NCBI GenBank assembly: GCA_963818985.1
Contig: CAWFUJ010000010.1
Span: 186,001 to 250,000 of the forward strand
Source: JAFEDN01 sp963818985
Lineage (GTDB): Bacteria > Pseudomonadota > Gammaproteobacteria > Coxiellales > Coxiellaceae
DNA: 64,000 nt
Direction: 5' to 3'
Shown: positions 47,206 to 56,544 of the stretch, piece after piece
How the letters are laid out: the number at the start of each line of letters is the position of its first letter
Position numbering within the stretch: position 1 is the first letter of the stretch
The notes under the pieces: model-generated
Seen by the model: only the letters and a program-made list of their open reading frames with translations
The model's database searches: none
Told to the model about the DNA's origin: nothing
Program-made: the position numbers and the translations under genes

Positions 47206-48094
47206 GAATGCCGGTCGCCATAGGTTGATGAGATTTCAAAAGTCCTTGAGCTTGAATAGTGAGCACAGCACCAATCATGGTGATCATCATGCCCGACATT
47301 ATCATCAGATTGAGTGCAGAATGCCAAACAATCCAGCCAATTAAAGCTGAAAAAATAATATTAAACAAATAAAGAGAAGCGACGGTTTGTGCGCTAACAA
47401 ATTTGGCCGCATACACCAATGTAATCTGTACAGTAAAGAATAATGCACCAATTCCTAATAAAATCATTAATTGGTATAGGGAAATTGAATGCCAAAATGG
47501 CGCTGCAACCATAGCAGAAATGGGCACGGAAAATAAAAAATAATAAAAAGCACTGGTCAACGCTCCATCGGTTTTGGAAGTCTGGCGTATTAGCATGATC
47601 GAAGCAGCCATACAAATTGCCGCTCCCAAACCGAGCAAGGCAGCTACTTGGAAAACTTCACCATTGGGACGCAATATCAAAGCCACCCCCACACAACCAA
47701 TCAACAATGGTAGCCATAAACGATGATTGATCTTTTGTGACATAAACAGAAGCCCCAGAATCGGGATCATCAGCGGAGCAGTGTTAGTCAGCAATGCCGC
47801 ATCAACCAAAGGAATAAATTTCACGGCAGAAAATAAACAATAGCTGATTCCTAAGCTGAACAGTGTTCTCAAGATATGTATTTTTATATTTTTTGTTGTC
47901 ATGAGCCGTATTGCGTGCTTCCGTCCCTGCGCAAAGATGGCCGGCAGAATCAGCACTAAGCAGACCAAACTTTGAATAAGCACAATGACTGGTATTGGAA
48001 TCTCACCGCCCAATCCCTTCACAATGGCTGTTTGGACGGCATAAAGTAATGCGCTACTTAAGGTAAGAATGCTACCAATCACAGTTGTTTTCAT
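47198..48094 (-). CDS. EamA/DMT-family transporter
   Basis: A 298-residue inner-membrane protein with ten hydrophobic helices in two EamA halves, typical of the drug/metabolite transporter superfamily (for example LLTNTAPLMIPILGLLFM in the first half). The transported compound is unknown. It is followed by an overlapping marR-type gene, and preceded by an inverted repeat at 48121-48142. Confidence 0.88.
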   Translation of the reverse strand: MKTTVIGSILTLSSALLYAVQTAIVKGLGGEIPIPVIVLIQSLVCLVLILPAIFAQGRKHAIRLMTTKNIKIHILRTLFSLGISYCLFSAVKFIPLVDAALLTNTAPLMIPILGLLFMSQKINHRLWLPLLIGCVGVALILRPNGEVFQVAALLGLGAAICMAASIMLIRQTSKTDGALTSAFYYFLFSVPISAMVAAPFWHSISLYQLMILLGIGALFFTVQITLVYAAKFVSAQTVASLYLFNIIFSALIGWIVWHSALNLMIMSGMMITMIGAVLTIQAQGLLKSHQPMATGIHE

Positions 48095-48120
48095 AATAAA
48101 TCACAATTTATAATATAAGG

Positions 48121-48142
48121 TGATAATAATATATCATTATCA
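48121..48142. promoter_or_regulatory. Candidate MarR operator
   Basis: TGATAAT (48121-48127) and ATTATCA (48136-48142) form a perfect inverted repeat with an 8-base centre, 27 bases upstream of the transporter start. Size and AT-rich sequence suit a MarR-family site, but the repeat could also arise by chance in this AT-rich gap. Confidence 0.45.
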
Positions 48143-48216
48143 TATTAAAATCAAGTCCAGTTATGGGAGGAGATAGACAGGGTTAGATTGAGACTAAGAC
48201 TTAGCAACGCATATAG

Positions 48217-48255
48217 TCATCCCAGGCTTGATCTCATAGACTCAAGCCGGGATGA
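48217..48255. repeat. Small palindrome of the TCATCCC family
   Basis: TCATCCCAGGCTTGA (48217-48231) is complementary to TCAAGCCGGGATGA (48242-48255) apart from one unpaired base. The arm is related to that of the elements at 29009 and 52257. It lies 27 bases past the stop of the DUF378 gene and may act as its terminator. Confidence 0.65.
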
Positions 48256-48281
48256 TGATAAATTCTCTTCGAAAAAGACGA

Positions 48282-48608
48282 TTAAAGTTGTGGCGGTATT
48301 CTATCATCCGGTCGGTCTGTTGGACCAATGGTAGTCGTTGTTTTGCTGCAGTTACGAAGGCAGCGACAACATTTAATGGCTTCATATATCGTAAATAAAG
48401 CTGATAAACCAATTATGATATATATAATTCTTTCTAAGGCTGGCCATTTTCCAACTATGGCTGCTACTAAGTTAAAACTAAAAGCACCAATTAAACCCCA
48501 GTTAATACCACCGATAATAACTAAAATTAAGCATATCCATCCCAGCACACAGATGCCACATCCCCGGCGTGTCGTGCCATATTCAACATTTTTTTCACCC
48601 GTATACAT
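48282..48608 (-). CDS. DUF378 family small membrane protein
   Basis: A 108-residue protein with two membrane helices. The first carries CLILVIIGGINWGLIGAF, the hallmark of the DUF378 family, followed by FNLVAAIVG, and the second reads IIYIIIGLSALFTIYEA. A Cys-rich stretch (KCCRCLRNC) follows the second helix, which is unusual and could bind a metal. The function of the family is unknown. Confidence 0.85.
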   Translation of the reverse strand: MYTGEKNVEYGTTRRGCGICVLGWICLILVIIGGINWGLIGAFSFNLVAAIVGKWPALERIIYIIIGLSALFTIYEAIKCCRCLRNCSKTTTTIGPTDRPDDRIPPQL

Positions 48609-48683
48609 AATAACCCCCTCTAAAATAAAGCTTCTATGGTTAAGTTTAGACCAAATAATGAAGCTGCGCTCTGACTAGTCATT

Positions 48684-49325
48684 TTAGACTTTATAATATT
48701 GGGTGCCCATTTTAATGCGGGAACGACCATTCTTTAGACGCCAGCGGTTGGTGTCCCGCAAAGAATAAATACAACCACAGTATTCTTGCTGGTAAAATTG
48801 CTCTCGTTTAGAAATTTCAATCATCCGCTGGGAACCGCCATCTTTGCGCCAATTAAAGGTCCAATAAAGCATATTTGGATAATGACTAGCGGCACGAATT
48901 CCGCAGTCGTTAATTTGCTCCATATTTTTCCAACGTGAAATACCCAACGAACTGCTGATCACCCTAAAACCGTTTTCATGAGCATAAAGTGCGGTACGTT
49001 CAAAACGCATATCAAAACACATGGTACATCGAATGCCACGTTCTGGTTCATTTTCCATTCCTACTGCACGGGCAAACCAGGCATCGCTATCGTAGTCAGC
49101 ATCAATAAAAGCAACTTGATGTTTTTCGGCGAAACGAATATTTTCATTTTTCCTAATTAAATACTCTTCTTGAGGGTGAATATTGGGGTTATAAAAGAAT
49201 ATGGTGTAATTAATTCCTGACGCTAATAAGCGTTCCATGACTTCTCCAGAACAAGGTGCACAGCAGGAATGCAATAGTAATTTTTCTTCGTTATTGGGCA
49301 ATTCAAGTTGATAAGATTCGGTCAT
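48684..49325 (-). CDS. queH: Epoxyqueuosine reductase QueH
   Basis: QueH (DUF208) converts epoxyqueuosine to queuosine in tRNA and is the non-homologous replacement of QueG. The product is about 213 residues with the conserved LLLHSCCAPCSGEV, RCTMCFDMR and CGCIYS motifs supplying Cys ligands for metal centres. The ATG at 49325 (MTESYQ) is chosen because GGGAA precedes it; an ATG at 49346 has no ribosome binding site. Confidence 0.93.
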   Translation of the reverse strand: MTESYQLELPNNEEKLLLHSCCAPCSGEVMERLLASGINYTIFFYNPNIHPQEEYLIRKNENIRFAEKHQVAFIDADYDSDAWFARAVGMENEPERGIRCTMCFDMRFERTALYAHENGFRVISSSLGISRWKNMEQINDCGIRAASHYPNMLYWTFNWRKDGGSQRMIEISKREQFYQQEYCGCIYSLRDTNRWRLKNGRSRIKMGTQYYKV

Positions 49326-49438
49326 ATTTTTCCCGGAAAAAAACATCGATGACTAGATTATGGTAACAAGAATAGATTGAGTCAACCTAACAAATAAATT
49401 TTATTAACTTAAAATTAAAATTTTGATAGACTAACTAT

Positions 49439-50698
49439 ATGAATTCCACATTACGATCCATTTTAAGCGGGCGCATGTTAGCAGTGTTACTGCTGGGTTT
49501 CTCTTCGGGATTACCCTTGTTGTTAATAGGCGCGACATTGAAAGCTTGGTTGCACGATTCAGGAGTTGATCTAACCACGATTGGTTTTTTTGCCTTAGTG
49601 GGGTTGCCCTATACGTTTAAGTTTGTTTGGGCCCCATTAATGGATCGCTATGTGCCGCCTTTTTTAGATAGACGGCGAGGTTGGATGGTGGTCTGCCAAG
49701 TGCTGTTAATGCTGACGATCGCAGCCATGGCTTTTATTCAACCGGCGAAACATTCGCTGTTATTAGCAGGTATAGCATTTTTAATCGCATTTTTTAGTGC
49801 CAGCCAAGATATTGCCATCGATGCCTACCGTCGTGAGATTTTGTCTGATGAGGAATTGGGTTTTGGCTTTTCTTTGGGGATAAATGGATATCGTATTGGC
49901 ATGCTGTTCGCCAGTGCGGGTGCATTACCATTAGCGGATCAAGTCGGCTGGCATTTAACTTATATCATCATGGCTATCGGTATGTCGGTGGGTTTGGTTA
50001 CTGCACTATTGGGGCCGAAGGTCTCTAATTTTCTTGCTCCGCCTACATTAAAGGCTGCGATCATTGAACCTTTCCTCCAATTTTTTCGTCGGGGTGGGGC
50101 CTGGTACATCATTTTATTTATTTTGTTATATAAAATCGGCGATCAAATGGCTACCGATATCGTCAATCCTTTTTATTTAGAGTTAGGTTTTACTAAAACT
50201 CAAATTGGGTTGGTTGCTAAAATATTTGGTTTTAGCGCCATGATTGTTGGCGGTTTGCTCGGCGGACTCATTCTTTTTAAATTAAGTATTTATCGTGCGC
50301 TTTGGATTTTTGGAATTTTTCAAGCGATTTCGACCTTAGCTTTTTCAGTATTGGCTCATGCCGGGCTTAATGTAACATTGCTTGCAGCCGCAGTGTCTCT
50401 TGAAAACTTAGCCAGCGGCATGGGAGGGTCAGCTTATGCAGCCTATATGGCCAGCTTATGTGATAAGCGTTTCACTGCAACCCAATACGCTTTATTTTCT
50501 AGCTTATTTGGTATTGCGCGAGTGATATTTACCACCGGTGATGGATTTTTAGCAAAACATTTAGGCTGGGAAAAATATTTTATTTTTTGTGCGGTTATTG
50601 CCATCCCCGGTTTATTAATTTTATGGCAATTACGTAGAAAAAATTGGATCTCAGTTTCTGATTCTGTCGCTTCAACTTCTATATCCTCAACGTCCTAA
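49439..50698 (+). CDS. ampG: AmpG-family muropeptide permease
   Basis: A 419-residue major-facilitator protein with about 12 membrane helices. It matches AmpG (GFSSGLPLLLIGATLKAWL; YTFKFVWAPLMDRY; SQDIAIDAYRREILSDEE), which imports anhydromuropeptides for cell-wall recycling. Fourteen helices are known in some homologues, so this is the shorter form. Its 3' end overlaps that of the convergent lipoprotein gene by 20 bases. Confidence 0.9.
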   Translation: MNSTLRSILSGRMLAVLLLGFSSGLPLLLIGATLKAWLHDSGVDLTTIGFFALVGLPYTFKFVWAPLMDRYVPPFLDRRRGWMVVCQVLLMLTIAAMAFIQPAKHSLLLAGIAFLIAFFSASQDIAIDAYRREILSDEELGFGFSLGINGYRIGMLFASAGALPLADQVGWHLTYIIMAIGMSVGLVTALLGPKVSNFLAPPTLKAAIIEPFLQFFRRGGAWYIILFILLYKIGDQMATDIVNPFYLELGFTKTQIGLVAKIFGFSAMIVGGLLGGLILFKLSIYRALWIFGIFQAISTLAFSVLAHAGLNVTLLAAAVSLENLASGMGGSAYAAYMASLCDKRFTATQYALFSSLFGIARVIFTTGDGFLAKHLGWEKYFIFCAVIAIPGLLILWQLRRKNWISVSDSVASTSISSTS

Positions 50699-51413
50699 TT
50701 AAATCTATTTTTATAGCCCGACGGAATAACTCGCCGACGGTTATATTTAATTCTTTTAGATCATTTGCACCGTAACTTTTAAGGGGTTTGCATAATCGCA
50801 CATTGGGTAAATCAAAATTAGGACTACCTGTGGTCCATGACAAAACTTGCAGGGTGTGCGCGTCAATAAGATATAACTTGTATAGATCTAAGTGCTGTTC
50901 AAAACGAGCTTGGTCATATTGATTTTTTTTGCCAAGCTCACACTTTATATCATATACCAATGATTGCTTGTGACTTTGCGTTAACAGCAAAATAAAATCA
51001 CTGTGGGTGTTGGCAAGTTGAGAAGATAAAAATTCTTTTGCTTTAGTTGTTGATAATTCTATATCACCGGTGTTTATATCATTTGCGGTGGTTAAATTTC
51101 TTATTTGAATGTATTTGAAATTATGTTCTTTCAAAGTTGAAACCATGGCCCTGCTTAATTCTTCATTAAGGAAATTCTTAGCGATCACTTTGGAACCAAA
51201 CTTTCTATAAGAAAAAATATTTTCACTGATAACATCAACTTTAATGTCCTGTAGTGCAGATATGACTAAAATACGTTGGGATTTATCTATAGGCTTTTTG
51301 AGAATAGGTCCAAGGGTACCTGCGGATGAAAGGTTGATTTCAGTTCCACAACCACTTAAAAAGATGCTTGCAACTAAAAAAATAATACTCGATAGTAATC
51401 TTATAACCTTCAT
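50679..51413 (-). CDS. Hypothetical lipoprotein
   Basis: A 244-residue product with a lipoprotein signal peptide ending FLSGC (Cys22). The mature part is mixed alpha/beta with no recognised domain; it resembles predicted outer-membrane lipoproteins with segments such as DFILLLTQSHKQSLVYDIKC. It stands alone, with a dispersed repeat 50 bases upstream of its start. Function unknown. Confidence 0.75.
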   Translation of the reverse strand: MKVIRLLSSIIFLVASIFLSGCGTEINLSSAGTLGPILKKPIDKSQRILVISALQDIKVDVISENIFSYRKFGSKVIAKNFLNEELSRAMVSTLKEHNFKYIQIRNLTTANDINTGDIELSTTKAKEFLSSQLANTHSDFILLLTQSHKQSLVYDIKCELGKKNQYDQARFEQHLDLYKLYLIDAHTLQVLSWTTGSPNFDLPNVRLCKPLKSYGANDLKELNITVGELFRRAIKIDLIRTLRI

Positions 51414-51464
51414 GGGAGTTCCTAATACGTAGCCGACATATTATCATAATCATTCTGTTTATTA

Positions 51465-51553
51465 TATATCCTGCGCTCGGCAGAGCCGATGCTCGGAATG
51501 AAGGGGGAGCGCTTCGCGCAGTTCCCCCTTGCGATCCCCCATGGCGTAGGGAA
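51465..51553. repeat. Dispersed repeat, copy 2 (about 89 bp)
   Basis: Reverse-complement copy of 13396-13486, with matching TATATCCTGCGC, CGGAATGAAGGGGGAGCGCT and CCCCCTTGCGATCCCCCAT blocks. Just past its right edge AATTTTC/GAAAATT forms a short extra hairpin (51551-51568). It lies between the lipoprotein gene and rlmE. Confidence 0.8.
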
Positions 51554-51630
51554 TTTTCTTCGAAAATTATTATGGCGATCTTTATTTTAAAGCAGTGGGT
51601 CCTGCGCAGCAATTCTGTCATCACCTATGC

Positions 51631-51636
51631 TATAAT
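51631..51636 (+). promoter_or_regulatory. Candidate -10 box directly before rlmE
   Basis: Consensus TATAAT ends 8 bases before the rlmE ATG at 51645. There is no Shine-Dalgarno sequence in that space, and conserved protein sequence begins at that ATG, so a near-leaderless transcript is plausible. No convincing -35 box. Confidence 0.4.
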
Positions 51637-51644
51637 AGAACGAT

Positions 51645-52250
51645 ATGTCTACTACCTGGATGGATGAACATTTAAGCGATTTCTATGTAAAACAAGCCCA
51701 GCGCGATGGTTATCCCTCGCGAGCGGCTTATAAGCTCCTTGAGATTCAAGCAAAAGATAAACTGCTAACCCCAGGTATGAGCGTCGTCGATTTAGGGGCA
51801 GCTCCTGGCGGATGGTCAATGGTCGCTTTAAATTTAGTAGGTTCCAAAGGAAGGGTCATTGCGGTGGACTGCTTACCCATGAACCCTCGCACTGGAGTCG
51901 AATTTATCCAGGGTGACTTTACGGAAGATAGCATTTTAGCGACATTGATGAATTTGCTGAATAACAAAGGGGTGGATGTTGTGCTGTGTGATATGGCTCC
52001 TAATATAACCGGCCAGAAAAGTGTCGATCAACCCAAAAGTATGTATTTAGCTGAACTTGCCGTCGATTTCGCCCAACGGGTGTTGAACCAGGGCGGGAAA
52101 CTGCTGGTAAAGCTTTTTCAGGGCGAGGGGGTAGACCAATTGGTGGCCCAGTTGCGGCAGTGCTTTAAGCAAGTCAAGATTCGTAAGCCTAAAGCTTCGC
52201 GATCACGCTCGGCGGAAATCTATGTACTGGGATTGGGATTTCGGGGATAA
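51645..52250 (+). CDS. rlmE: 23S rRNA 2'-O-ribose U2552 methyltransferase RlmE
   Basis: A 201-residue SAM-dependent methyltransferase (E. coli 209). It has the N-terminal WMDEHLSDFYVKQAQRDGYPSR in parts, the SAM-binding VVDLGAAPGGWS, the catalytic Asp in DVVLCDMAPN, and the Lys of the K-D-K-E set in KLLVKLFQGEG. It modifies U2552 of the large subunit. It precedes ftsH, the same order as in E. coli, with a long palindrome between them. Confidence 0.97.
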   Translation: MSTTWMDEHLSDFYVKQAQRDGYPSRAAYKLLEIQAKDKLLTPGMSVVDLGAAPGGWSMVALNLVGSKGRVIAVDCLPMNPRTGVEFIQGDFTEDSILATLMNLLNNKGVDVVLCDMAPNITGQKSVDQPKSMYLAELAVDFAQRVLNQGGKLLVKLFQGEGVDQLVAQLRQCFKQVKIRKPKASRSRSAEIYVLGLGFRG

Positions 52251-52256
52251 TGAGCC

Positions 52257-52334
52257 AGTCATCCCGCGGCTTGACCGCGGGATCCAGCAAGATTACAAGC
52301 CGTATGGATCCCGCGGTCAAGCCGCGGGATGACT
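52257..52334. repeat. Perfect 30-bp inverted repeat with 18-base loop
   Basis: Positions 52257-52286 are exactly complementary to 52305-52334. It starts AGTCATCCCGCGGCTTGAC and belongs to the same family as 29009-29124, sharing the arm and parts of the loop (ACAAGCC). It begins 7 bases after the rlmE stop and may end that transcript or reduce read-through into ftsH. Confidence 0.88.
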
Positions 52335-52396
52335 AGCTCCGTTGGATAGCCAGGTGCTTTTTAAGGTTTTTTTTGTTTTTGTAGAGCTTAATATAT

Positions 52397-54313
52397 ATGA
52401 ATAATATGCTTAAAAATTTGTTGCTGTGGTTGGTGATAGCCATTGTCCTGATTACCGTATTTAGCAATTTCAGTACCCAGCGCAGCGATGTCCAGCAATA
52501 TAGTTATTCACAATTCATTAATGCAGTGGATAAAGGTGAAGTGGATCATGTGTCGATCCAAGATCGGACCATTGAGGGAGTCACCAAGAACAATCAACAT
52601 TTTTCAACTTATTTGCCCATGGAAGATCAATATTTGTTAGGCACGCTGATGAAACAGGGGGTCACTATCCGAGGGGTCCCACCTAAACAACAGAGTTTGT
52701 TAATGCATTTTTTATTAAGCTGGGGACCATTTTTACTACTGATTGGCGTATGGGTTTTCTTTATGCGCCAGATGCAAGGTGGAGGCAGCAAAGGTGGTCC
52801 TTTATCCTTCGGACGGAGCAAAGCCCGGCTATTGGGTGAGGACCAAGTCAAAGTGACTTTTGACGATGTAGCTGGTGTCGAGGAGGCTAAAGAAGAAGTA
52901 TCTGAGTTAGTAGAATTTTTGCGAGATCCAGCTAAATTTCAAAAATTAGGTGGCAAAATGCCTTGTGGGGTGTTGCTGATAGGAGCCCCTGGTACCGGGA
53001 AAACCTTATTAGCCAAGGCTGTGGCTGGGGAAGCCAAGGTTCCATTTTTCACCATTTCTGGTTCCGACTTTGTAGAAATGTTTGTCGGTGTCGGTGCTTC
53101 TCGAGTTCGTGATATGTTTGATCAAGCCAAGAAACGCGCGCCTTGTATTATCTTTATCGATGAAATTGACGCTGTGGGCAGGCACCGTGGTGCAGGCCTG
53201 GGCGGTGGTCATGATGAGCGTGAACAAACACTGAATCAATTGCTAGTGGAGATGGATGGTTTTGAAGGTAAAGAAGGCATTATTGTGATGGCTGCGACTA
53301 ATCGACCAGACGTATTAGATCCCGCTTTGCTTCGTCCAGGACGTTTTGATCGACAAGTCGTGGTGCCGTTGCCAGATATCAAAGGTCGAGAAGCCATCTT
53401 AAAAGTCCATATGAAAAAATTGCCATTGGACAAAGATGTTAAGCCGATCATTTTTGCTCGTGGCACTCCAGGATTTTCAGGCGCTGATTTAGCTAATTTA
53501 GTCAATGAAGCCGCTTTATTTGCGGCTCGCGTTAACCGCCGAGTAGTCACCATTGCTGATTTTGAAAAAGCGAAAGATAAAATCATGATGGGTGCTGAGC
53601 GCCGTTCCATGGTGATGAGTGAACAAGAAAAACGTCTTACCGCTTATCATGAAGCGGGTCATGCTATTGTTGGTTTATCTGTGCCTGATCATGACCCAGT
53701 CTATAAAGTCAGTATCATTCCTCGTGGTCGTGCTTTAGGGGTTACCATGTTCTTACCCGAGGAAGATCGTTATAGCTATAGCAAACGTCGTTTGGAAAGC
53801 CAAATGACCGGCTTATTTGGTGGTAGGATTGCCGAAGAACTGATTTTTGGTACGGAACATGTGACCACAGGCGCCTCAAATGATATTGAAAGAGCGACCG
53901 AAATCGCCCGCAATATGGTGACTAAATGGGGTTTATCTGAGAAGTTGGGACCTTTAACCTATGGTGAAGAACAAGGTGAAGTCTTTTTAGGTCGAAGTAT
54001 GACTCAGCGTAAAGAAGTGTCTGAAGCCACTAATAGTCAAATTGATCTCGAAGTTCGCAGAATTGTTGACAAGTCTTACTTAGATGCCAGAAAGATCTTA
54101 CAAGAAAAAATTGAAACTTTGCATTTAATGGCGGAAGCATTGATTAAGTATGAAACTATCGATGAGAAACAAATTCAGCAAATTTTACAAGGAAATCAGC
54201 CGTCGCCTCCAGCTGATTGGAACGAAGAAACCGCCGCGGCGCAAAGGAAAGCATCGACTAAAAAAGACGATATTAAAAATTCACAAGTGGATTTTGAAGC
54301 TTCAGGAGAATAG
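52397..54313 (+). CDS. ftsH: ATP-dependent zinc metalloprotease FtsH
   Basis: A 638-residue membrane AAA protease (E. coli 644) degrading misfolded membrane proteins and LpxC. It has two N-terminal membrane helices around a short periplasmic domain, the AAA module with GAPGTGKTLLAKAVAGEA, IIFIDEIDAVGR and the second region of homology ATNRPDVLDPALLRPGRFD, and the zinc site HEAGH. The last base of its stop codon overlaps the possible GTG start of folP. Confidence 0.98.
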   Translation: MNNMLKNLLLWLVIAIVLITVFSNFSTQRSDVQQYSYSQFINAVDKGEVDHVSIQDRTIEGVTKNNQHFSTYLPMEDQYLLGTLMKQGVTIRGVPPKQQSLLMHFLLSWGPFLLLIGVWVFFMRQMQGGGSKGGPLSFGRSKARLLGEDQVKVTFDDVAGVEEAKEEVSELVEFLRDPAKFQKLGGKMPCGVLLIGAPGTGKTLLAKAVAGEAKVPFFTISGSDFVEMFVGVGASRVRDMFDQAKKRAPCIIFIDEIDAVGRHRGAGLGGGHDEREQTLNQLLVEMDGFEGKEGIIVMAATNRPDVLDPALLRPGRFDRQVVVPLPDIKGREAILKVHMKKLPLDKDVKPIIFARGTPGFSGADLANLVNEAALFAARVNRRVVTIADFEKAKDKIMMGAERRSMVMSEQEKRLTAYHEAGHAIVGLSVPDHDPVYKVSIIPRGRALGVTMFLPEEDRYSYSKRRLESQMTGLFGGRIAEELIFGTEHVTTGASNDIERATEIARNMVTKWGLSEKLGPLTYGEEQGEVFLGRSMTQRKEVSEATNSQIDLEVRRIVDKSYLDARKILQEKIETLHLMAEALIKYETIDEKQIQQILQGNQPSPPADWNEETAAAQRKASTKKDDIKNSQVDFEASGE

Positions 54314-55197
54314 TGACAATGCAAGTAGAGTCAGATAGGTTTTACTTGCGTTTGGCAGACAATCGCCGGGTGTCGCTATCGAAACCCAGTATTATGGGCA
54401 TTATTAATATGTCGCCCAATTCTTTTTATAATCCTTATCACACTAAAGACCAAGCGTTAACCGCGGTAGAATTGATGGTTAAAAACGGAGCCTCGTTTAT
54501 TGATGTGGGTGGTGAAGCTACAAATTTAAGTATCGATTTGTCTCAGGGACCCAGTATCCAGCAGCAAATTGATCGTATTGTGCCGTTGGTAGAATTGGTG
54601 AGCAAACAATTTGATGTTTTGATTTCAGTGGATACCAGTGAACCAGCGGTGATGCGAGAGGCGATTAAGCACGGTGCACATATGATTAATGACCAACGTG
54701 GTTTGCAAGTGCCAGGAGCGTTATCGACCTTACATGAATTATCGGTACCGGTTTGTCTTATGCATTTTTTTGCAAAAGTGCGAGTGGCAGGTTCCAGCAG
54801 TTTATCGGAGCTATTGACCACCATTAAAAACGATTTACACCAGGTGATTGCTCGTTGCCAATCAGCGGGGATAGCCAATGACAAAATAATAATTGATCCA
54901 GGCTTCGGCCAAGGTAATTATGGTAAAAATAGCCAAGAAAACTTTTATTTATTAGCCCATTTATCGGAATTGGCCAGTTGGGGATACCCTGTGTTAGCAG
55001 GATGGTCACGCAAATCAATGATTGGCGATGTGCTTGGCGTACCACCCGCTCAGCGTTTAAGTGGCAGTATTGCTGCCGCCACTTTAGCTGCAATGCATGG
55101 CGCAGCGATTATCCGCGTGCATGATGTGGCTGAAACGGTAGATGCAATTAAAATATTTCGCGCCCTGCGCACATATCAAATAGGATCAGTAATCTAG
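54313..55197 (+). CDS. folP: Dihydropteroate synthase
   Basis: Joins pterin and p-aminobenzoate in folate synthesis; 294 residues from GTG 54313, or 292 from ATG 54319, with AGGAG ahead of both. TIM-barrel motifs are present: DVGGEATN, ISVDTSEPAVMREA, IIDPGFGQGNYGKN, LAGWSRKSMIGDVLG and RVHDV. Two usual motifs differ: MSPNSFY replaces the common TPDSFSDGG, and LMHFFAK replaces LMHMQG. From memory similar variants occur in the Coxiella enzyme, which supports a Coxiella-like origin. It sits between ftsH and glmM. Confidence 0.93.
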   Translation: MTMQVESDRFYLRLADNRRVSLSKPSIMGIINMSPNSFYNPYHTKDQALTAVELMVKNGASFIDVGGEATNLSIDLSQGPSIQQQIDRIVPLVELVSKQFDVLISVDTSEPAVMREAIKHGAHMINDQRGLQVPGALSTLHELSVPVCLMHFFAKVRVAGSSSLSELLTTIKNDLHQVIARCQSAGIANDKIIIDPGFGQGNYGKNSQENFYLLAHLSELASWGYPVLAGWSRKSMIGDVLGVPPAQRLSGSIAAATLAAMHGAAIIRVHDVAETVDAIKIFRALRTYQIGSVI

Positions 55198-56544
55198 ATG
55201 ACTAGCAAAAAATATTTTGGAACAGATGGAATCCGCGGCCAGGTGGGCAATGAACTTATTCATCCTGAGTTTATGCTTAAATTAGGCTGGGCAGCTGGAA
55301 AGGTGTTATCGAGGCAAAATACCGCAGCACGAATTCTCATTGGCAAGGATACCCGCATTTCTGGTTATGTATTAGAATCTGCTTTGCAAGCAGGATTATC
55401 TGCAGCTGGAGTCAACGTTCAGTTATTAGGCCCAATGCCCACCCCTGGTGTTGCTTATCTCACCCATTCTTTACGTGCCACGGCTGGCATTGTTATTAGC
55501 GCATCACATAATGGTTACCAAGATAACGGGGTAAAATTTTTTGACCATTATGGGATGAAATTATCCGATGAATATGAGCAAGCAATTGAAGCACAGTTGG
55601 CTGAGCCCATGAGCATGGTTCCCACGCATCAATTAGGTAAGTTAACACGTATTCATGATGCTGCAGGGCGTTATATTACTTTTTGTAAAAGCGTTTTCCC
55701 CTCGGCATTAACGTTAAATGGTTTACGTATTGCCATCGACTGTGCGAATGGCGCCACCTATCACATTGCGCCATTGGTATTTAGTGAGTTGGGAGCGGAA
55801 GTCATACCGTTAGCAGATAAACCCAATGGCATTAACATTAATCGCAGTTGTGGCGCTACCGATGTTCGCGCATTACAACAATTAGTTATCCAGCAAGGTG
55901 CAATGGTGGGTATTGCCTTAGATGGAGATGGCGATCGTCTGATCATGATTGACCATGAAGGCGAACTTGTCGATGGCGATGAAATTTTAGGGATTTTAGC
56001 CTGTTATCCGCTGAATGGTTGTCAACATGAAGGAATTATCGGTACGGTCATGAGTAATTTGGGATTAGAGCAGGCAATTATTGAACGCGGCATGAAATTT
56101 TTGCGCACGGCTGTCGGTGACCGTTATGTATTAGAGGGCTTACAAAATCAAAAATGGTGGTTAGGGGGTGAATCTTCAGGCCATATCGTCAATTTGCAAC
56201 ATTCCACCACCGGTGATGGCATTATTAGCGCCTTGCAATTATTAGCGATTATGCAGCGTATGGATAAACCTTTATCCATGCTTAAGCGAGTGATCGTTAA
56301 GCGACCGCAGGTACTCATTAATGTTCCATTGGAAAAAATAGATGTTATCGATTTAAGCTCGACTTCTATCTTGGGTCAAGCGGTGCAACAATTTGAAAAT
56401 GATTTTGCTGGAACTGGACGTGTCCTCTTGCGTGCTTCGGGCACTGAACCAGTCATTCGAGTGATGGTGGAAGGGAACGATCCTCATCGAGTGAAAGAAG
56501 CTGCAGAATTATTAGCAGCCATCGTGTTAAAAACGTTAGGATGA
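55198..56544 (+). CDS. glmM: Phosphoglucosamine mutase
   Basis: Converts glucosamine-6-phosphate to glucosamine-1-phosphate for UDP-GlcNAc and so for peptidoglycan and LPS. 448 residues (E. coli 445) with the phosphoserine loop GIVISASHNGYQDNG, the metal loop ALDGDGDRLIMID, the sugar-binding GGESSGHI and the phosphate-binding RASGTEPVIRVM. It starts immediately after the folP stop and overlaps the next gene by 4 bases. Confidence 0.97.
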   Translation: MTSKKYFGTDGIRGQVGNELIHPEFMLKLGWAAGKVLSRQNTAARILIGKDTRISGYVLESALQAGLSAAGVNVQLLGPMPTPGVAYLTHSLRATAGIVISASHNGYQDNGVKFFDHYGMKLSDEYEQAIEAQLAEPMSMVPTHQLGKLTRIHDAAGRYITFCKSVFPSALTLNGLRIAIDCANGATYHIAPLVFSELGAEVIPLADKPNGININRSCGATDVRALQQLVIQQGAMVGIALDGDGDRLIMIDHEGELVDGDEILGILACYPLNGCQHEGIIGTVMSNLGLEQAIIERGMKFLRTAVGDRYVLEGLQNQKWWLGGESSGHIVNLQHSTTGDGIISALQLLAIMQRMDKPLSMLKRVIVKRPQVLINVPLEKIDVIDLSSTSILGQAVQQFENDFAGTGRVLLRASGTEPVIRVMVEGNDPHRVKEAAELLAAIVLKTLG

